Shown piece by piece: positions 52,741 to 62,902 of a DNA stretch of 64,000 nt. The notes under the pieces are model-generated. The model did no database searches. It worked only from the letters and a program-made list of their open reading frames with translations, and had not been told where the DNA came from. Location of the stretch: contig CAWBOK010000003.1 of assembly GCA_963790415.1 (NCBI GenBank), forward strand, positions 1,054,001-1,118,000. Direction: 5' to 3'. Position 1 is the first letter of the stretch, and each line of letters begins with the position of its first letter. Made by a program: the position numbers and the translations under genes. The stretch comes from JAJZQZ01 sp963790415. GTDB taxonomy: Bacteria; Actinomycetota; Thermoleophilia; RBG-16-64-13.

Positions 52741-54043
52741 ATGAGTGGGTCCACGCACGACACCACTCACCCCCAGCAGGATCACGTGCACGGAGCCGCC
52801 GCCAAGCCCCGGCCCACGCAGGAAGAACTGCAGACGCGCAAGGAACGTACCCGGCAGCGCGTCACCGGCGACCGCGAGACGCATCACCGTCAGCATGGGT
52901 CCCCAGCACCCTTCCATGCACGGGGTCTACCAAGCGGTGGTCGATCTCGACGGCGAGATCGTGGTGCGCACCCGGCCGGGCATCGGCAACCTGCACCGAG
53001 GCGTGGAGAAGCTGGCCGAGAACCGCACGTATCACCAGTTCATCCCGGTCACCGACCGGCTGGACTACATCTCCAGCTTCGCCATGAACCACGGCTATTG
53101 CGAGGCCGTCGAGAAGCTGATGGGAGTGGAGGTCCCCGCTCGGGCCAGGTACATCCGCACCATCGCTCGACGAGTTGTGCCGCATCTCCAACCACATCCT
53201 GTGGCTGGGCGTGCACATCATGGACTTCGGGGCACAGACCTTCTTCCTGATCTGCTTCCGCGACCGGGAGTACGTGCTCGACCTCTTCGAGATGCTCTGT
53301 GGAGCACGCCTGACGCACTCCTACTGCCGCATCGGCGGAGTGTCCAAGGACCTGCCGGCCGAATGGTCGTCATCGGTGCCGCGCGGTCGCCGAGTTCCTG
53401 CCCGCAGCGCCTGGCCGAGTACGAACGCCTGATCAAGGCCAACCGCATCTTCCTCAAGCGGGCGGTCGGCATCGGCATCTTCACGGCCGACGACTGCCAC
53501 ACGTGGCGGGTCACCGGTCCGCCGCTCCGCTCGGCCGGCGTGGCGCGCGACCTGCGCAAGGACGAGCCCTACGCGGCCTACGGCGAGGTCGACTTCGAGG
53601 TGGCGGTGGAGTACAACGCCGACGTGTACGACCGCTTCCTGGTGCGCATGAAAGAGATGCGCGAGTCGTGCAAGATCATCCGTCAGTGCCTGGACAAGAT
53701 GCCCGACGGACCCTTCTTGGCCGACGACGCGGCCCACGTGCTGCCGCTCAAGAAGTACGTGCTGCGCGACGCCGCGGCCATGGTGCAGGACTTCGTGCAC
53801 GTGTTCCAGCGGGCCACAGGTGCCGAAAGGTGAGGTCTACAACGCCATCGAGGTGCCGAAAGGCGAGATGGGCGTGTACATCGTCTCCGACGGCGGCCCC
53901 AAGCCTCAGCGACTGTCATCTGACCACGCCGAGCTTCTACCACGGCCAAGCCGTGCCGTCCATGTTCGAGGGCGAGATGATCGCGGACGTGGTGGGCATC
54001 TTCGGCAGCATCGACGTCGGTACTGGGGGACACCGACCGATGA
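52741..54043 (+). CDS. nuoD: NADH-quinone oxidoreductase subunit D; seven frame breaks
   Basis: The quinone-site 49-kDa-type subunit. Pieces in all three frames assemble without loss: MGPQHPSMHGVYQAVVDLDGE, RTILDELCRISNHILWLG, VRAVAEFLPQRLAEYE, DLRKDEPYAAYGEVDFEVAVEYNADVYDRFLVRMKEM, VPKGEVYNAIEVPKGEMGVYIVSDGGPKPQR, HLTTPSFYHG, SIDVVLGDTDR. Extra bases fall near 52882, 53165, 53379, 53404, 53819, 53913 and 54019. Repaired length about 431 residues, with a ~45-residue N-terminal extension. Distances between conserved residues across the breaks match relatives exactly, so each break is a single insertion rather than a two-base deletion. Confidence 0.85.
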
Positions 54044-55049
54044 GCGATTTCATCTTCCTCCTGATCAAGGCGCATCCTGTGGGTGGCGATCGGCGTGGGC
54101 ATGGTGCCATTCATCATCTACTTCGAGCGCAAGTTCGCCGGCTTCTTCCAGAGCCGGATGGGCCCCACCTACGCGGGGCCCTGGGGCGCGCTGCAGACCT
54201 TCGGCGACATGGCCAAGCTGCTCTCGAAGGAAGACCTGACCCCCGACTATGGCCGACAAACCGGTGTTCCGGCTGGCCCCGTACATCCTCTTCGTCCCGG
54301 GCTTCCTGGTCATGGCTCTCGTGCCCTTCGGCGCGCTGGGCAAGGACATCTTCGGCTACCAGGTCGACCTGGTCATCGCGAACTTCGACGCCGGGGTGGT
54401 CATGTTCCTGGCCATGGGTTCCATCGCCGTGTACGGCATCGTGTTCGCCGGCTGGGCTTCGAACAACCACTGGTCTCTGCTGGGCGGCCTGCGCTCCGGA
54501 GCCCAGATGATCTCGTACGAGCTCTCCATGGGGCTGGCGCTGGTCGGCGTGATCCTCATGGCCAACTCGCTCAACTCTCGGCGAGATCGTGCAGGGCCAG
54601 TCGGGCAACTTCTGGAACTGGTACTTCATCCCGCAGATCGTGGCCTTCGTCATCTTCTTCGTGGCCAGCATCGCCGAGCTGAACCGAGCGCCCTTCGACC
54701 TCGCCGAGGCCGAGCAGGAACTGGTGGCCGGTCACCTGACCGAGTACTCGGGCATGCGCTGGGGACTGTTCATGTTCGGCGAGTACGTGAACATGGTGGT
54801 CATGTCGGCGATCATCGCCACGCTCTTCTTCGGCGGCTACAAGGCGCCCTTCACGCTTCTGGAGCTTCGTGCCCGGTTTCGTCTGGCTGCTCGGCCAAGG
54901 TCCTGTTCTTCATCTTCATGTACATGTGGATCCGCTGGACGCTTCCTCGCTACCGCTACAACCAACTGATGGACATCGGTTGGAAGATCTTTCTGCCCCT
55001 GGCCATCGCCAACCTGGCCGTCACGGCCATCATCGTGAGCGTGGTATAG
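54040..55049 (+). CDS. nuoH: NADH-quinone oxidoreductase subunit H; five frame breaks
   Basis: Membrane subunit contacting the quinone channel. Assembled pieces: MSDFIFLLIKA, ILWVAIGVGMVPFIIYFERKFAGFFQSRMGP, TMADKPVFRLAPYILFVPGFL, LGEIVQGQSGNFWNW, AELNRAPFDLAEAEQELVAGHLTEYSGMRWGLFMFGEY, KVLFFIFMYMWIRWTLPRYRYNQLM. Extra bases near 54073, 54245, 54576, 54859 and 54896. Repaired length 334 residues, as expected. The conserved acidic loop (RAPFDLAEAEQEL) is intact. The start overlaps the nuoD stop (ATGA). Confidence 0.85.
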
Positions 55050-55051
55050 CA

Positions 55052-55521
55052 ATGGGTCTCAAGGACATCATCAAGAAAGCCACCTTCGTCGAGATCCTCC
55101 AGGGGATGTCGGTCACGGGCGGCTACTTCGTCGGCCCGAAGGTCACCATCGAGTACCCCAAGGAGAAGTTGCAGTCGTTCCCGCGCTACCGCGGTCTGCA
55201 CGCGCTTGTCTGAGCGATCCGGAGACGGGCCGGACTCAACTGCTGCGGGTGTCACCTGTGCGCGACCATCTGTCCCTCGCAGTGCATCTACATCGAGACC
55301 TCCGAGGGGCGCCGACGGACGCAAGCACATCGACACCTTCGACCATCGACCTCGCCCGCTGCATCTTCTGCGGATTCTGCGAGGAGGTGTGCCCCTGCGC
55401 GGCCATCGTCATGACGCCGGTGTACGAGCTTGCCACCTATGACAAGGGCGACTTCTTCCTGACAAAGGAGAAGCTCCTTGCCAACCAGGTGAACGCCCAC
55501 AAAGAACTCATAAGGCGCTAG
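55052..55521 (+). CDS. nuoI: NADH-quinone oxidoreductase subunit I; about five frame breaks
   Basis: The ferredoxin-like 23-kDa subunit. Both [4Fe-4S] motifs survive in separate frames: CCGCHLCATICPSQCIYIETSEG and CIFCGFCEEVCPCAAI. Extra bases lie near 55208 and 55212 (two close together), 55240, 55307 and 55341. Repaired length about 154 residues. As written, an in-frame TGA at about 55211 stops the protein after 53 residues. NuoI links the peripheral-arm Fe-S chain to NuoB; with NuoEFG absent it is a plausible ferredoxin docking subunit. Confidence 0.85.
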
Positions 55522-55529
55522 GGGGGGGA

Positions 55530-56119
55530 ATGGCAGAGAAGTTCTTCTTCATCGTCTTCGCCGTCCTGGCCGTCGGGGGCGCCCTGGGGGTCATCACCCG
55601 CAGCAACATCGTGCACGCGCTCCTCCTGCTGGTCTTCACGTTCGTCAACGTCGCCGCCATCTACATGCTGACCCAGGCCTACTTCCTGGCGGTTATCCAG
55701 GTACTGGTCTACGCGGGCGCCATCCTGGTGCTCTTCGCCTTCGTGGTCATGTTCCTCAACCTGCGGGAGTTCTGGAGCAGGAGCAGACTACACCGCAGCC
55801 AGAGATGGGTGGTGCTGGTGCTCGCCCCGATCATGCTGGCCGAGTTCGTGTTCGTCGCCCTCGGCATCACCTGGGCGTCGGTGCAAGGGTGGCATGGACT
55901 CCGGCGGCGGTGCTGGCCGCCGGCGGCAACACACGCGTCATCGGGATGGTCCTCTTCAACGACATGCTGCTGCCCTTCGAGGTGGCGTCGCTGATCCTCC
56001 TCGTCGGCATGGTGGGCGCCATCGTGCTGGCCAAGAAGGAAGATGCGGGCAACATGTCGCTGCGGGAATGGACCGGCGATGAAGAGTCGTCCCAAGTCCT
56101 CGTGGAGCAGGAGGTCTAG
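55530..56119 (+). CDS. nuoJ: NADH-quinone oxidoreductase subunit J; two frame breaks
   Basis: Five-helix membrane subunit. Conserved VQVLVYAGAILVLFAFVVMFLNL-type segment (IQVLVYAGAILVLFAFVVMFLNLRE) is intact, and the C-terminal helix LPFEVASLILLVGMVGAIVLAKKE is in another frame. Extra bases near 55887 and 55906 restore QGGMDSGAVLAAGGNTRVIGMVLF. Repaired length about 195 residues. A single -1 change would also restore the frame, but the two-insertion reading gives the expected sequence between the breaks. Confidence 0.85.
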
Positions 56120-56121
56120 CG

Positions 56122-56427
56122 ATGAGCATCCCCGTTGAGTGGTACCTGATCCTCTCGGCGTTCCTCTTCGTCATCGGCGCGGCCGGCGTGCTGGCCCGCC
56201 GGAATATGTTCATCGTTCTCTTCTCGATCGAACTCATGATGAACGCCGTGAACATCAACCTGGTCGGGTTCAGCCGCTTCCACGAGAACCTCATCGGCCA
56301 GAACTTCGTGCTGTTCACCATGACGGTGGCCGCCGCCGAGGCCGCTGTCGGCCTGGCTATCGTCACGGCCCTGTTCCGCAACAAGAAGACACTGATGGTC
56401 GACCTCTTCGACACCATGAAGGGCTAG
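56122..56427 (+). CDS. nuoK: NADH-quinone oxidoreductase subunit K
   Basis: 101 residues, three helices. The conserved membrane Glu residues are present (FSIELMMNAVNINLV and TVAAAEAAVGLAIVTALFRN), both essential in proton translocation. Uninterrupted. Starts 2 bp after nuoJ. Confidence 0.95.
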   Translation: MSIPVEWYLILSAFLFVIGAAGVLARRNMFIVLFSIELMMNAVNINLVGFSRFHENLIGQNFVLFTMTVAAAEAAVGLAIVTALFRNKKTLMVDLFDTMKG

Positions 56428-56436
56428 GTGCGGCCG

Positions 56437-58367
56437 ATGGAGACGAGCATGGAGAGCCTCAACTGGATCGTGCCGCTTATCCCGGCGCTGTCCGCTGGCC
56501 GCCTTCCTGGTCACCATCCTGCTGGGCAAGTGGTGCATCAAGGAGTCGTCTCACTGGCTGCCCATCCTGACCATGGCGGCGTCGTTCGTGCTCTCCGTGG
56601 TGGTCTTCTGGAAGGTCCGCGGAGCCGAAGCAGCCCTACGTGCGTCACTCTCTGGGAGTGGATCAAGGTCGGGAACTTCTCGGTGCCCATCGCCTTCCAG
56701 GTCGACCAGCTGGCAGCGGTCATGTTGCTGGTGGTCACCGGAGTCGGCACCCTGATCTTCATCTACTCCAAGGGCTACATGCACGACGACCCCGGCTACT
56801 ACCGCTTCTTCGCGTATCTCAGCCTGTTCGCTTTCAGCATGCTCATGCTGGTGCTGGGCGAGCAACTACCTGCTGCTGTACTTCGGCTGGGAGGCGGTGG
56901 GTCTCTGCTCCTACTACCTGATCGGCTTCTACTACCACAAGCCGTCGGCGGCCTCGGCCGGCAAGAAGGCCTTCCTCACCAACCGGGTGGGCGACTTCGG
57001 CTTCGGCCTGGGCGTCATGCTGATCTGGACGACGTTCGGCACTCTCAACTACACCGAAGTGTTCGAGAAGATAGGGGCCGGCGGCATAGCCCAGAGCACG
57101 CTCATCGCGATCAGCCTGCTGCTGTTCATGGGGGCCATGGGCAAGTCGGCCCAGTTCCCGCTCCACGTCTGGCTCCCGGACGCCATGGAAGGCCCCACGC
57201 CGGTGTCGGCCCTGATCCACGCCGCCACCATGGTCACGGCCGGTGTGTACATGGTGGCCCGCAGCTCGGTCATCTTCGCCAGCGCCCACGAGGCCATGCT
57301 GGTCGTGGGGGCGATCGGAGCGTTCACCGCCATCTTCGCCGCGTCTATCGGCATCGCCCAGAAGGACATCAAGCGGGTGATGGCCTATTCCACTGTGTCC
57401 CAGCTGGGCTACATGTTCATGGCCCTGGGCGTGGGCGCGTGGGTGGCGGCCATCTTCCATCTGGTCATGCACGCGTTCTTCAAGGCCCTGCTGTTCCTCG
57501 GCTCCGGCTCGGTCATCCATTCCCTGTCGGGCGAGCAGGACATGCGACAAGATGGGAGGATTGATGCAGACGCATCCCCTACACGTACTGGACCATGCTC
57601 TGCGGGGCGTTCGCTCTGGCCGGCATCTTCCCCTTCGCGGGCTTCTGGTCGAAGGACGAGATCCTGGGCATCAACTTCAAGGACGGCGCCTACGTCATCT
57701 GGTTCATCGGGATCGATCGCGGCCTTCATCACCGCCTTCTACACTTTCCGCATGATCTTCATGACCTTCTGGGGCGAGTCGCGGGTGGAGCCCGAGGTGG
57801 AGCATCACCTGCACGAGAGCCCTTGGGTGATGATCGTGCCCCTCATGGTGCTTGCCGCCCTCTCGGTGGTGGGAGGTTTCATCGGTTTCCCGCCGGAGAA
57901 CGGGCCCTTCCACAAGTTCCTGGAGCCGGTGTTCGCCCAGGCCAACCATATCCTGGGCGTGGAGCATGAAGCCTTCAGCTCGCTCGACGTGGCACTGATG
58001 GCCACGTCGGTGGGGGTGGCCGTGCTGGGCGTCGCCCTCTCCTATCTCTTCTACGTGCGGAAGCCCAAGGAACTGCCCGCAGCGGGCAGGCGCGGCGGTT
58101 CCGTGGGCCTACAAGGGCATCCTCAACAAGTGGTACATCGACGAGATCTACAACGCCACTGTCATCCGCTTGGTGGTCGACGGCTCGCGGGTCCTGTGGA
58201 AGCGCGTCGACGTGGCCGTCATCGACGGTACCGTCAACGGTGTGGCGAGACTCTGGGACCTCGGGGGCCGGATCGTCCGGCCGGCACAGACCGGACGCGT
58301 GGAGAACTACGCGGCGATCATGTTCGCGGGTCTCTTCGTCATCGTCACCGCCGTGCTGATCTTCTAG
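56437..58367 (+). CDS. nuoL: NADH-quinone oxidoreductase subunit L; eight frame breaks
   Basis: Antiporter-like membrane subunit, about 640 residues when repaired, the normal size. Assembled landmarks: LWEWIKVGNFSVPIAFQVDQLA, SNYLLLYFGWEAVGLCSYYLIGFYYHKPSAA, MGKSAQFPLHVWLPDAMEGPTPVSALIHAATMVTAGVYMVAR, KDIKRVMAYSTVSQLGYMF, MHAFFKALLFLGSGSVIH. Extra bases near 56494, 56630, 56640, 56860, 57548, 57573, 57715 and 58091. ATG 56437 or 56449 may be the start. The central proton-pumping helices are all in the longest clean stretch (56.9-57.5 kb). Confidence 0.85.
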
Positions 58368-58390
58368 GGCCTGAGGGAGGGAGTAGGACA

Positions 58391-59955
58391 GTGGAATACG
58401 GTTTCGCCGAACAGATAGGCTTCCGAGCGCTGACATTGCTGACGTTCCTGCCGGCGCTCGGGGCTTTGGTCATGCTGCTCTTCATGCGGCAGCGGCCGAA
58501 CGCGTTCAAGGCAACGGCGCTGGTGACCTCGCTGGCCACCTGTGCGCTCAGCCTGTACATGTTGACGGCCTTCGACACCAGCACGGCCGCGTTTCAGTTC
58601 CAGGAGAACTTCGTCTGGATCCAGAGCTTCGGCATCAACTACCATGTGGGCGTCGACGGCATATCGATGCTGCTGATTCTGCTGACCACGTTTCTCTCGG
58701 TGATCGCCATCATCGGCTCGTGGAACTACGTCAAGGATCGCGAGCTCGCCTTCTTCATCAGTCTGCTTCTCTTGGAGACGGGCATGATCGGCGTGTTCGG
58801 GGCGATGGATCTCTTCCTCTTCTACGTGTTCTGGGAGATCCAGCTGATCCCCATGTACTTCCTGATCGGGATCTGGGGCGGAGCCCGGCGCATCTACGCG
58901 GCCATCAAGTTCTTCCTCTACACCTTTGCTGGGCTCGGTGCTGATGCTGGTCGCCATGCTGGCTATCGTGTGGTGGTACAACAAGAGCAGCGGCACCATG
59001 ACCTTCGACATCCAGACCCTGCAGAACGCCGGTTTCCCCTCGAACGTCCAGTCATGGGCCTTCCTTGCGTTCTTCGTGGCCTTCGCCATCAAGGTGCCCA
59101 TGTTCCCGGTGCACACCTGGCTCCCCGATGCCCACGTGGAAGCGCCCACGGCCGGTTCGGTCATCCTGGCCGGCGTCCTTCTGAAGATGGGTGTCTACGG
59201 GATGATCCGCTTCTGCATCGGCTTCTTCCCTGAAGCCACGGTCAAAGCGGTGCCCCTCGTGATGGTGTTGTCGATCATTGCCATCATATACGGGGCCTGC
59301 GTCTCATTGGTGCAGACCGACATGAAGAAGCTGGTCGCCTACTCGTCGGTCAGCCACATGGGGTTCATCACCGCCGGCCTCTTCACCTTCAACGCTCAGG
59401 GAGTGGAGGGCTCGGTGCTGCAGATGGTCAATCACGGCATCCTCACGGGAGCACTCTTCCAGATGGTGGGCTTCTTCTACGAGCGCACGCATACCCGGGA
59501 GATCAAGGACTATGGGGGGATGGCCCAGCCGTTGCCGGTGGCAGCGGCGTTCTTCAGCCTGTTCGTTCTGGGCAGTCTGGGGTTGCCAGGCCTCAACGGG
59601 TTCGTGGGGGAGTTCCTCATCCTGCTGGGGGTCTTCCAGTATGCCATGATCGCGGCAGCCTTCGCTTCGGTCGGCATCATCCTTGGGGCGGCCTATCTCT
59701 TGTGGATGTACCAGCGCACCATGTTCCAGGAGCTGACCAACAAGAAGTGGCTCGACCTCAAAGACTTGAACCTGCGGGAACTCGTCACGCTCGTACCGCT
59801 GGCCGCCGCCGCGCTGTTCATCGGTCTCTATCCGGCGCCTCTCCTTGAGATGCTCGCACGCGCCCACCCAGACCATCCTGGCTCAGGTTCAACCCTACCT
59901 GGCCGACAATCAGTCGATCCTGCAGCTCGCCGGCTCCTTCCTAGGAGGGTTCTAG
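58391..59955 (+). CDS. nuoM: NADH-quinone oxidoreductase subunit M; two frame breaks
   Basis: Second antiporter-like subunit, about 520 residues when repaired. Landmarks: NYHVGVDGISMLLILLTTFLSV, FYVFWEIQLIPMYFLIGIWGG, KVPMFPVHTWLPDAHVEAPTAGSVILAGVLLKMGVYG, KKLVAYSSVSHMGF, MVNHGILTGALFQMVGF. Extra bases near 58928 and 59859; the second restores a C-terminus ending QLAGSFLGGF directly before nuoN. GTG 58391 follows GAGGGAGGGA. Confidence 0.88.
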
Positions 59956-61410
59956 ATGACGGCCTCCGATCTCATCACCATCCTCCCGGAGCTGATCCTT
60001 GCCTTGGCCGCGTGCCTCATCCTGGTCGTGGAGCCCCTTCTCAAGAAGGACAAGACGGCCTGTGTCGCTATCGCGCTGACGGCGCTCCTCGCCTCCGGCG
60101 TCGTCGCTTTTGGTCTTGGCGGGGAGACGCGGTCGTCGTTCAACAATATGGTCGTGCTCAACGACTACGCCCGTTTCTTCGCTGTGCTCTTCGCGGCCGC
60201 CGGGGTGCTCACCGTGCTGATGACTCCGCGCTACCTAGAGGCGTACGACCGGCACCTGGGTGAGTTCTACGCCCTCCTCCTCTTCGCGGTGGTGGGCATG
60301 GATCTCATGGCCGCTTCGCGGGACTTCATCGCCTTCTACGTGGGGCTGGAGCTCATGGCGGTCAGCAGCTATCTGCTCGCCGGCTTCCTTCGCTACCAGG
60401 TCAAGTCGAACGAAGCGGCGCTGAAGTACTTCCTGACCGGATGCTTCGCGTCGGCGATCACCTTGTACGGCGTCTCGCTGGTCTACGGCCTCACGGGGGC
60501 GACCAACTACGAGCAGGTCGGCCAGTCGCTCCTGGCGTCGGGTAACACGACCGCCGTGGCCTTTGCAACCGCCCTGGTTCTGGTGGGCACGGGGTTCAAG
60601 GTGTCGGTGGTCCCCTTCCACATGTGGACTCCCGACGTGTACGAGGGTGCCCCCACGCCGGTGGCCGCCTTCTTCTCGGTCGGTCCCAAAGCCGCCGGTT
60701 TTGCGGCCATCCTCATGATCTTCGTCACCGTGTTCGCGGTGTCCGCGAGCACGTGGAGCACGTTGTTCATCGTGCTTTCCTTGGCGACGATGGCGGTGGG
60801 CAACCTGTTCGCCTTGGTGCAGAAGAACGTCAAGCGGATGCTGGCCTACTCGTCCATCGCCCACGTGGGCTACCTGTTGGCGGCGCTCGGGGCGCTCGGA
60901 AAGGGCGACGACTACCTGCCCGGCCAGGCCGTTCTGCTCTATCTCGTCTGCTACACGTTCATGAACCTGGGCGCGTTCGGCATCCTGGCCTATCTCAAGA
61001 CGCAGTCGGAAGACTTCGACTATTCGCTCGCCGACATGGCGGGCCTGGGACGCCGGGCGCCGTGGGCCGCGGTCCTGATGTCGCTCTTCCTGTTCTCCCT
61101 TACGGGGATCCCAGGAACGGCCGGGTTCATCGGCAAGTTCTACCTGTTCAACTCGGTCGTACGCGCCGACCTGACCTGGCTGGCCGTGATCGCCGTGATC
61201 TTCAGCGCGGTGTCCGCCTTCTACTATCTGCGGGTGATCATGTACATGTTCTTCCGCGAGCCCGAAGTAGAGTACACGACGAAGGAGTCCATCAACGGTC
61301 CCATGGCCGCCTCTCTGGTCCTGAGCGCGATCGGCGTGCTGGTGATCGGCCTGATGCCTTCGGCGTTCTGGAGCGCCGCACAGAATGCCTGGGGGAACAT
61401 GTTCGGGTAG
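59956..61410 (+). CDS. nuoN: NADH-quinone oxidoreductase subunit N
   Basis: 484 residues, about 14 helices, uninterrupted. Landmarks: ASRDFIAFYVGLELMAVSSYLLAGFLRYQVKSNEAALKYFLTGCFASAI, GFKVSVVPFHMWTPDVYEGAPTPVAAFFSVGPKAAGFA, VQKNVKRMLAYSSIAHVGYLL, GIPGTAGFIGKFYLF. It completes the membrane arm. The operon ends here; nuoE, nuoF and nuoG are absent. Confidence 0.95.
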   Translation: MTASDLITILPELILALAACLILVVEPLLKKDKTACVAIALTALLASGVVAFGLGGETRSSFNNMVVLNDYARFFAVLFAAAGVLTVLMTPRYLEAYDRHLGEFYALLLFAVVGMDLMAASRDFIAFYVGLELMAVSSYLLAGFLRYQVKSNEAALKYFLTGCFASAITLYGVSLVYGLTGATNYEQVGQSLLASGNTTAVAFATALVLVGTGFKVSVVPFHMWTPDVYEGAPTPVAAFFSVGPKAAGFAAILMIFVTVFAVSASTWSTLFIVLSLATMAVGNLFALVQKNVKRMLAYSSIAHVGYLLAALGALGKGDDYLPGQAVLLYLVCYTFMNLGAFGILAYLKTQSEDFDYSLADMAGLGRRAPWAAVLMSLFLFSLTGIPGTAGFIGKFYLFNSVVRADLTWLAVIAVIFSAVSAFYYLRVIMYMFFREPEVEYTTKESINGPMAASLVLSAIGVLVIGLMPSAFWSAAQNAWGNMFG

Positions 61411-61706
61411 TCACGGCCCGGCGGCGCGTCGCCGCACGGCCGCGGGCGCGTGACCGCGTCGTAGGGAGGGGCGCCACGCCGGGCGCCCGGAGCGCATAGT
61501 GCTCGGTATGGATGACGATCTTCACCGCCGACCGCGCCGCGTGGCAGACGAATGTAGCGCCCGCCCCCAGGCGCGGCCAGATTCGGAGAACCTGCGCTTT
61601 GCGGTGGCCTTTCGGCTCGAAGGTTCCCGGCGGCTAAACGAATGGGAGAGCCGTGAGCGCATCTATCTGCCGTTTGAACGCGCCTTGCGCCGTGTGGACG
61701 AGCTGA
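61411..61706. other. 296-bp region after nuoN with no clear gene
   Basis: It contains a GGGCGCC-acgccg-GGCGCCC inverted repeat (about 61472-61491) that may end the nuo transcript. A short open frame (61509-61738) reads through but shows no family signature. It could be the damaged N-terminal part of the nucleotidyltransferase downstream, although the expected GG/GS-x-DxD core is not found in any frame. Confidence 0.35.
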
Positions 61707-62110
61707 TTGACTGTCTTCCTGGAACAACTCCCTTCTGACTTGGTCCCGCGCCCGTCTGAGTCTGTGCTGGAGTTCATGGAGCGCACCCGCGTGCTCCCTC
61801 TGCGCCATGCCTCGGGGGTCAACGTCGATCCTGTGTTGGCGGTCTTGCCGTTCGAGGAGGAGGCCTTGGAGCGGGCGATCGAGGTGCCCGTCGAAGGCAG
61901 TATCGTGCGCATCGTCAGCGCGGAAGACCTGGTCCTGATGAAGATATTCTCCGAGCGGCCCAAGGACCGAGGCGATGTTGAAACGATTCCTTCGCGCCGG
62001 TGGACGAGCTGGACCACGCCTACCTGGAACCCCGGGTGATCGAGCTGTCACACCTCATGGAGGATACGTTGATCCTCGATCGCTATCGAACAGCGCGCCC
62101 CGCGTCGTAG
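61707..62110 (+). pseudogene. Nucleotidyltransferase-like protein, N-terminally truncated, two frame breaks
   Basis: The readable part, TRVLPLRHASGVNVDPVLAVLPFEEEALERA ... VRIVSAEDLVLMKIFSERPKDRGDVETI ... LDHAYLEPRVIELSHL, matches the C-terminal half of MNT/AbiEii-like nucleotidyltransferases found in toxin-antitoxin-like loci. Extra bases near 61989 and 61999 separate its last third. The catalytic N-terminal half is missing or unrecognisable. It therefore looks degenerate irrespective of the frame breaks. Confidence 0.5.
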
Positions 62111-62172
62111 GGTGGAGGCTCTCGGCGGCGTGCTCTGCTGCGGCCTCGAGGCGCTCCGATAGCCTGGGATTT

Positions 62173-62862
62173 CTACCCCGCTTGAGTCCGTTCCCGCGCG
62201 TCGGTCGCCCGGACCACCGGCCGCCGAATGGGTCTGATGAACAGCCTCTCTCCGATGAGGAACGCGAGCAGTATCCCCAGCCCCAGGCCGGCTTTCCGCC
62301 CCGCGGGCATGGGTTCCCAGTGGAATCTCACCCTCTCTTCGACGACGTCACGCAGGGGGATCCTGTCGGGCAGGCTGGCCCACCACCCCTTACCTTCGTT
62401 CGACACGAAGGCTGTGGCCGGGTCTTCCAGCTTGGTGGCCTGTTTGCCAGGATAGTCCACCCACACGTGGTCGAAAGAGTAGCGGAACGTGTAGGGCATC
62501 CCCTTCGCTTCGAAGATGCTTGCCGTGAGGAGGGCCTCAGCCTGGCAGTCGCCCGCTCGGTCTTTCAGCACTTCGTCCACCGTGGGGAAGTACCAGGGCT
62601 TGCCGTAGAGCGTCCACGCGTACTTGTACGGCACGTACGACTGCGAGAAGGCCTCGATTGCGGCTGCATCGTTTGGCAGTTGGTCGGCGATGCTCCGCAC
62701 GGCCGCGGCGTCGACGGGAGGGTGAGCCAAGCGGCGGAGGGAGACCAAGAGACTGCGTGGATCGGGATAGAGCATCAGCCCCACCCAGAGCAGCATCACC
62801 ATCAGCATGAGGAGGCGGCGGCGAAGGCTCACCCGCCGGATGAAGGACGTCCTTGGACTCAT
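62173..62862 (-). CDS. Membrane-anchored transglutaminase-like protein
   Basis: 229 residues. An N-terminal hydrophobic helix (LLMLMVMLLWVGLMLYP) is followed by a transglutaminase-like core: Cys in DRAGDCQAEALLTASIFEAKG, His in YSFDHVWVDYPGK and a later acidic residue, the papain-like triad order. A second hydrophobic segment near the C-terminus (AGLGLGILLAFLIGERLFI) suggests two membrane passes with the catalytic domain between them. ATG 62862 was chosen because upstream in-frame sequence lacks a start near a ribosome-binding site and is unlike the family. Substrate unknown; such proteins often act on cell-surface proteins. Confidence 0.65.
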   Translation of the reverse strand: MSPRTSFIRRVSLRRRLLMLMVMLLWVGLMLYPDPRSLLVSLRRLAHPPVDAAAVRSIADQLPNDAAAIEAFSQSYVPYKYAWTLYGKPWYFPTVDEVLKDRAGDCQAEALLTASIFEAKGMPYTFRYSFDHVWVDYPGKQATKLEDPATAFVSNEGKGWWASLPDRIPLRDVVEERVRFHWEPMPAGRKAGLGLGILLAFLIGERLFIRPIRRPVVRATDARERTQAG

Positions 62863-62902
62863 GGGGTGCAGTATACCCCCGGTCCGGCTTCGCGGCTGAG
62901 GT

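Noticed and set aside
55201..55215. A single -1 shift in nuoI (and similarly in nuoJ near 55890 and nuoL near 56635)
   Set aside because: Alignment spacing to NuoI relatives and the sensible sequence between paired sites fit two +1 insertions better than one deletion, matching all other breaks.
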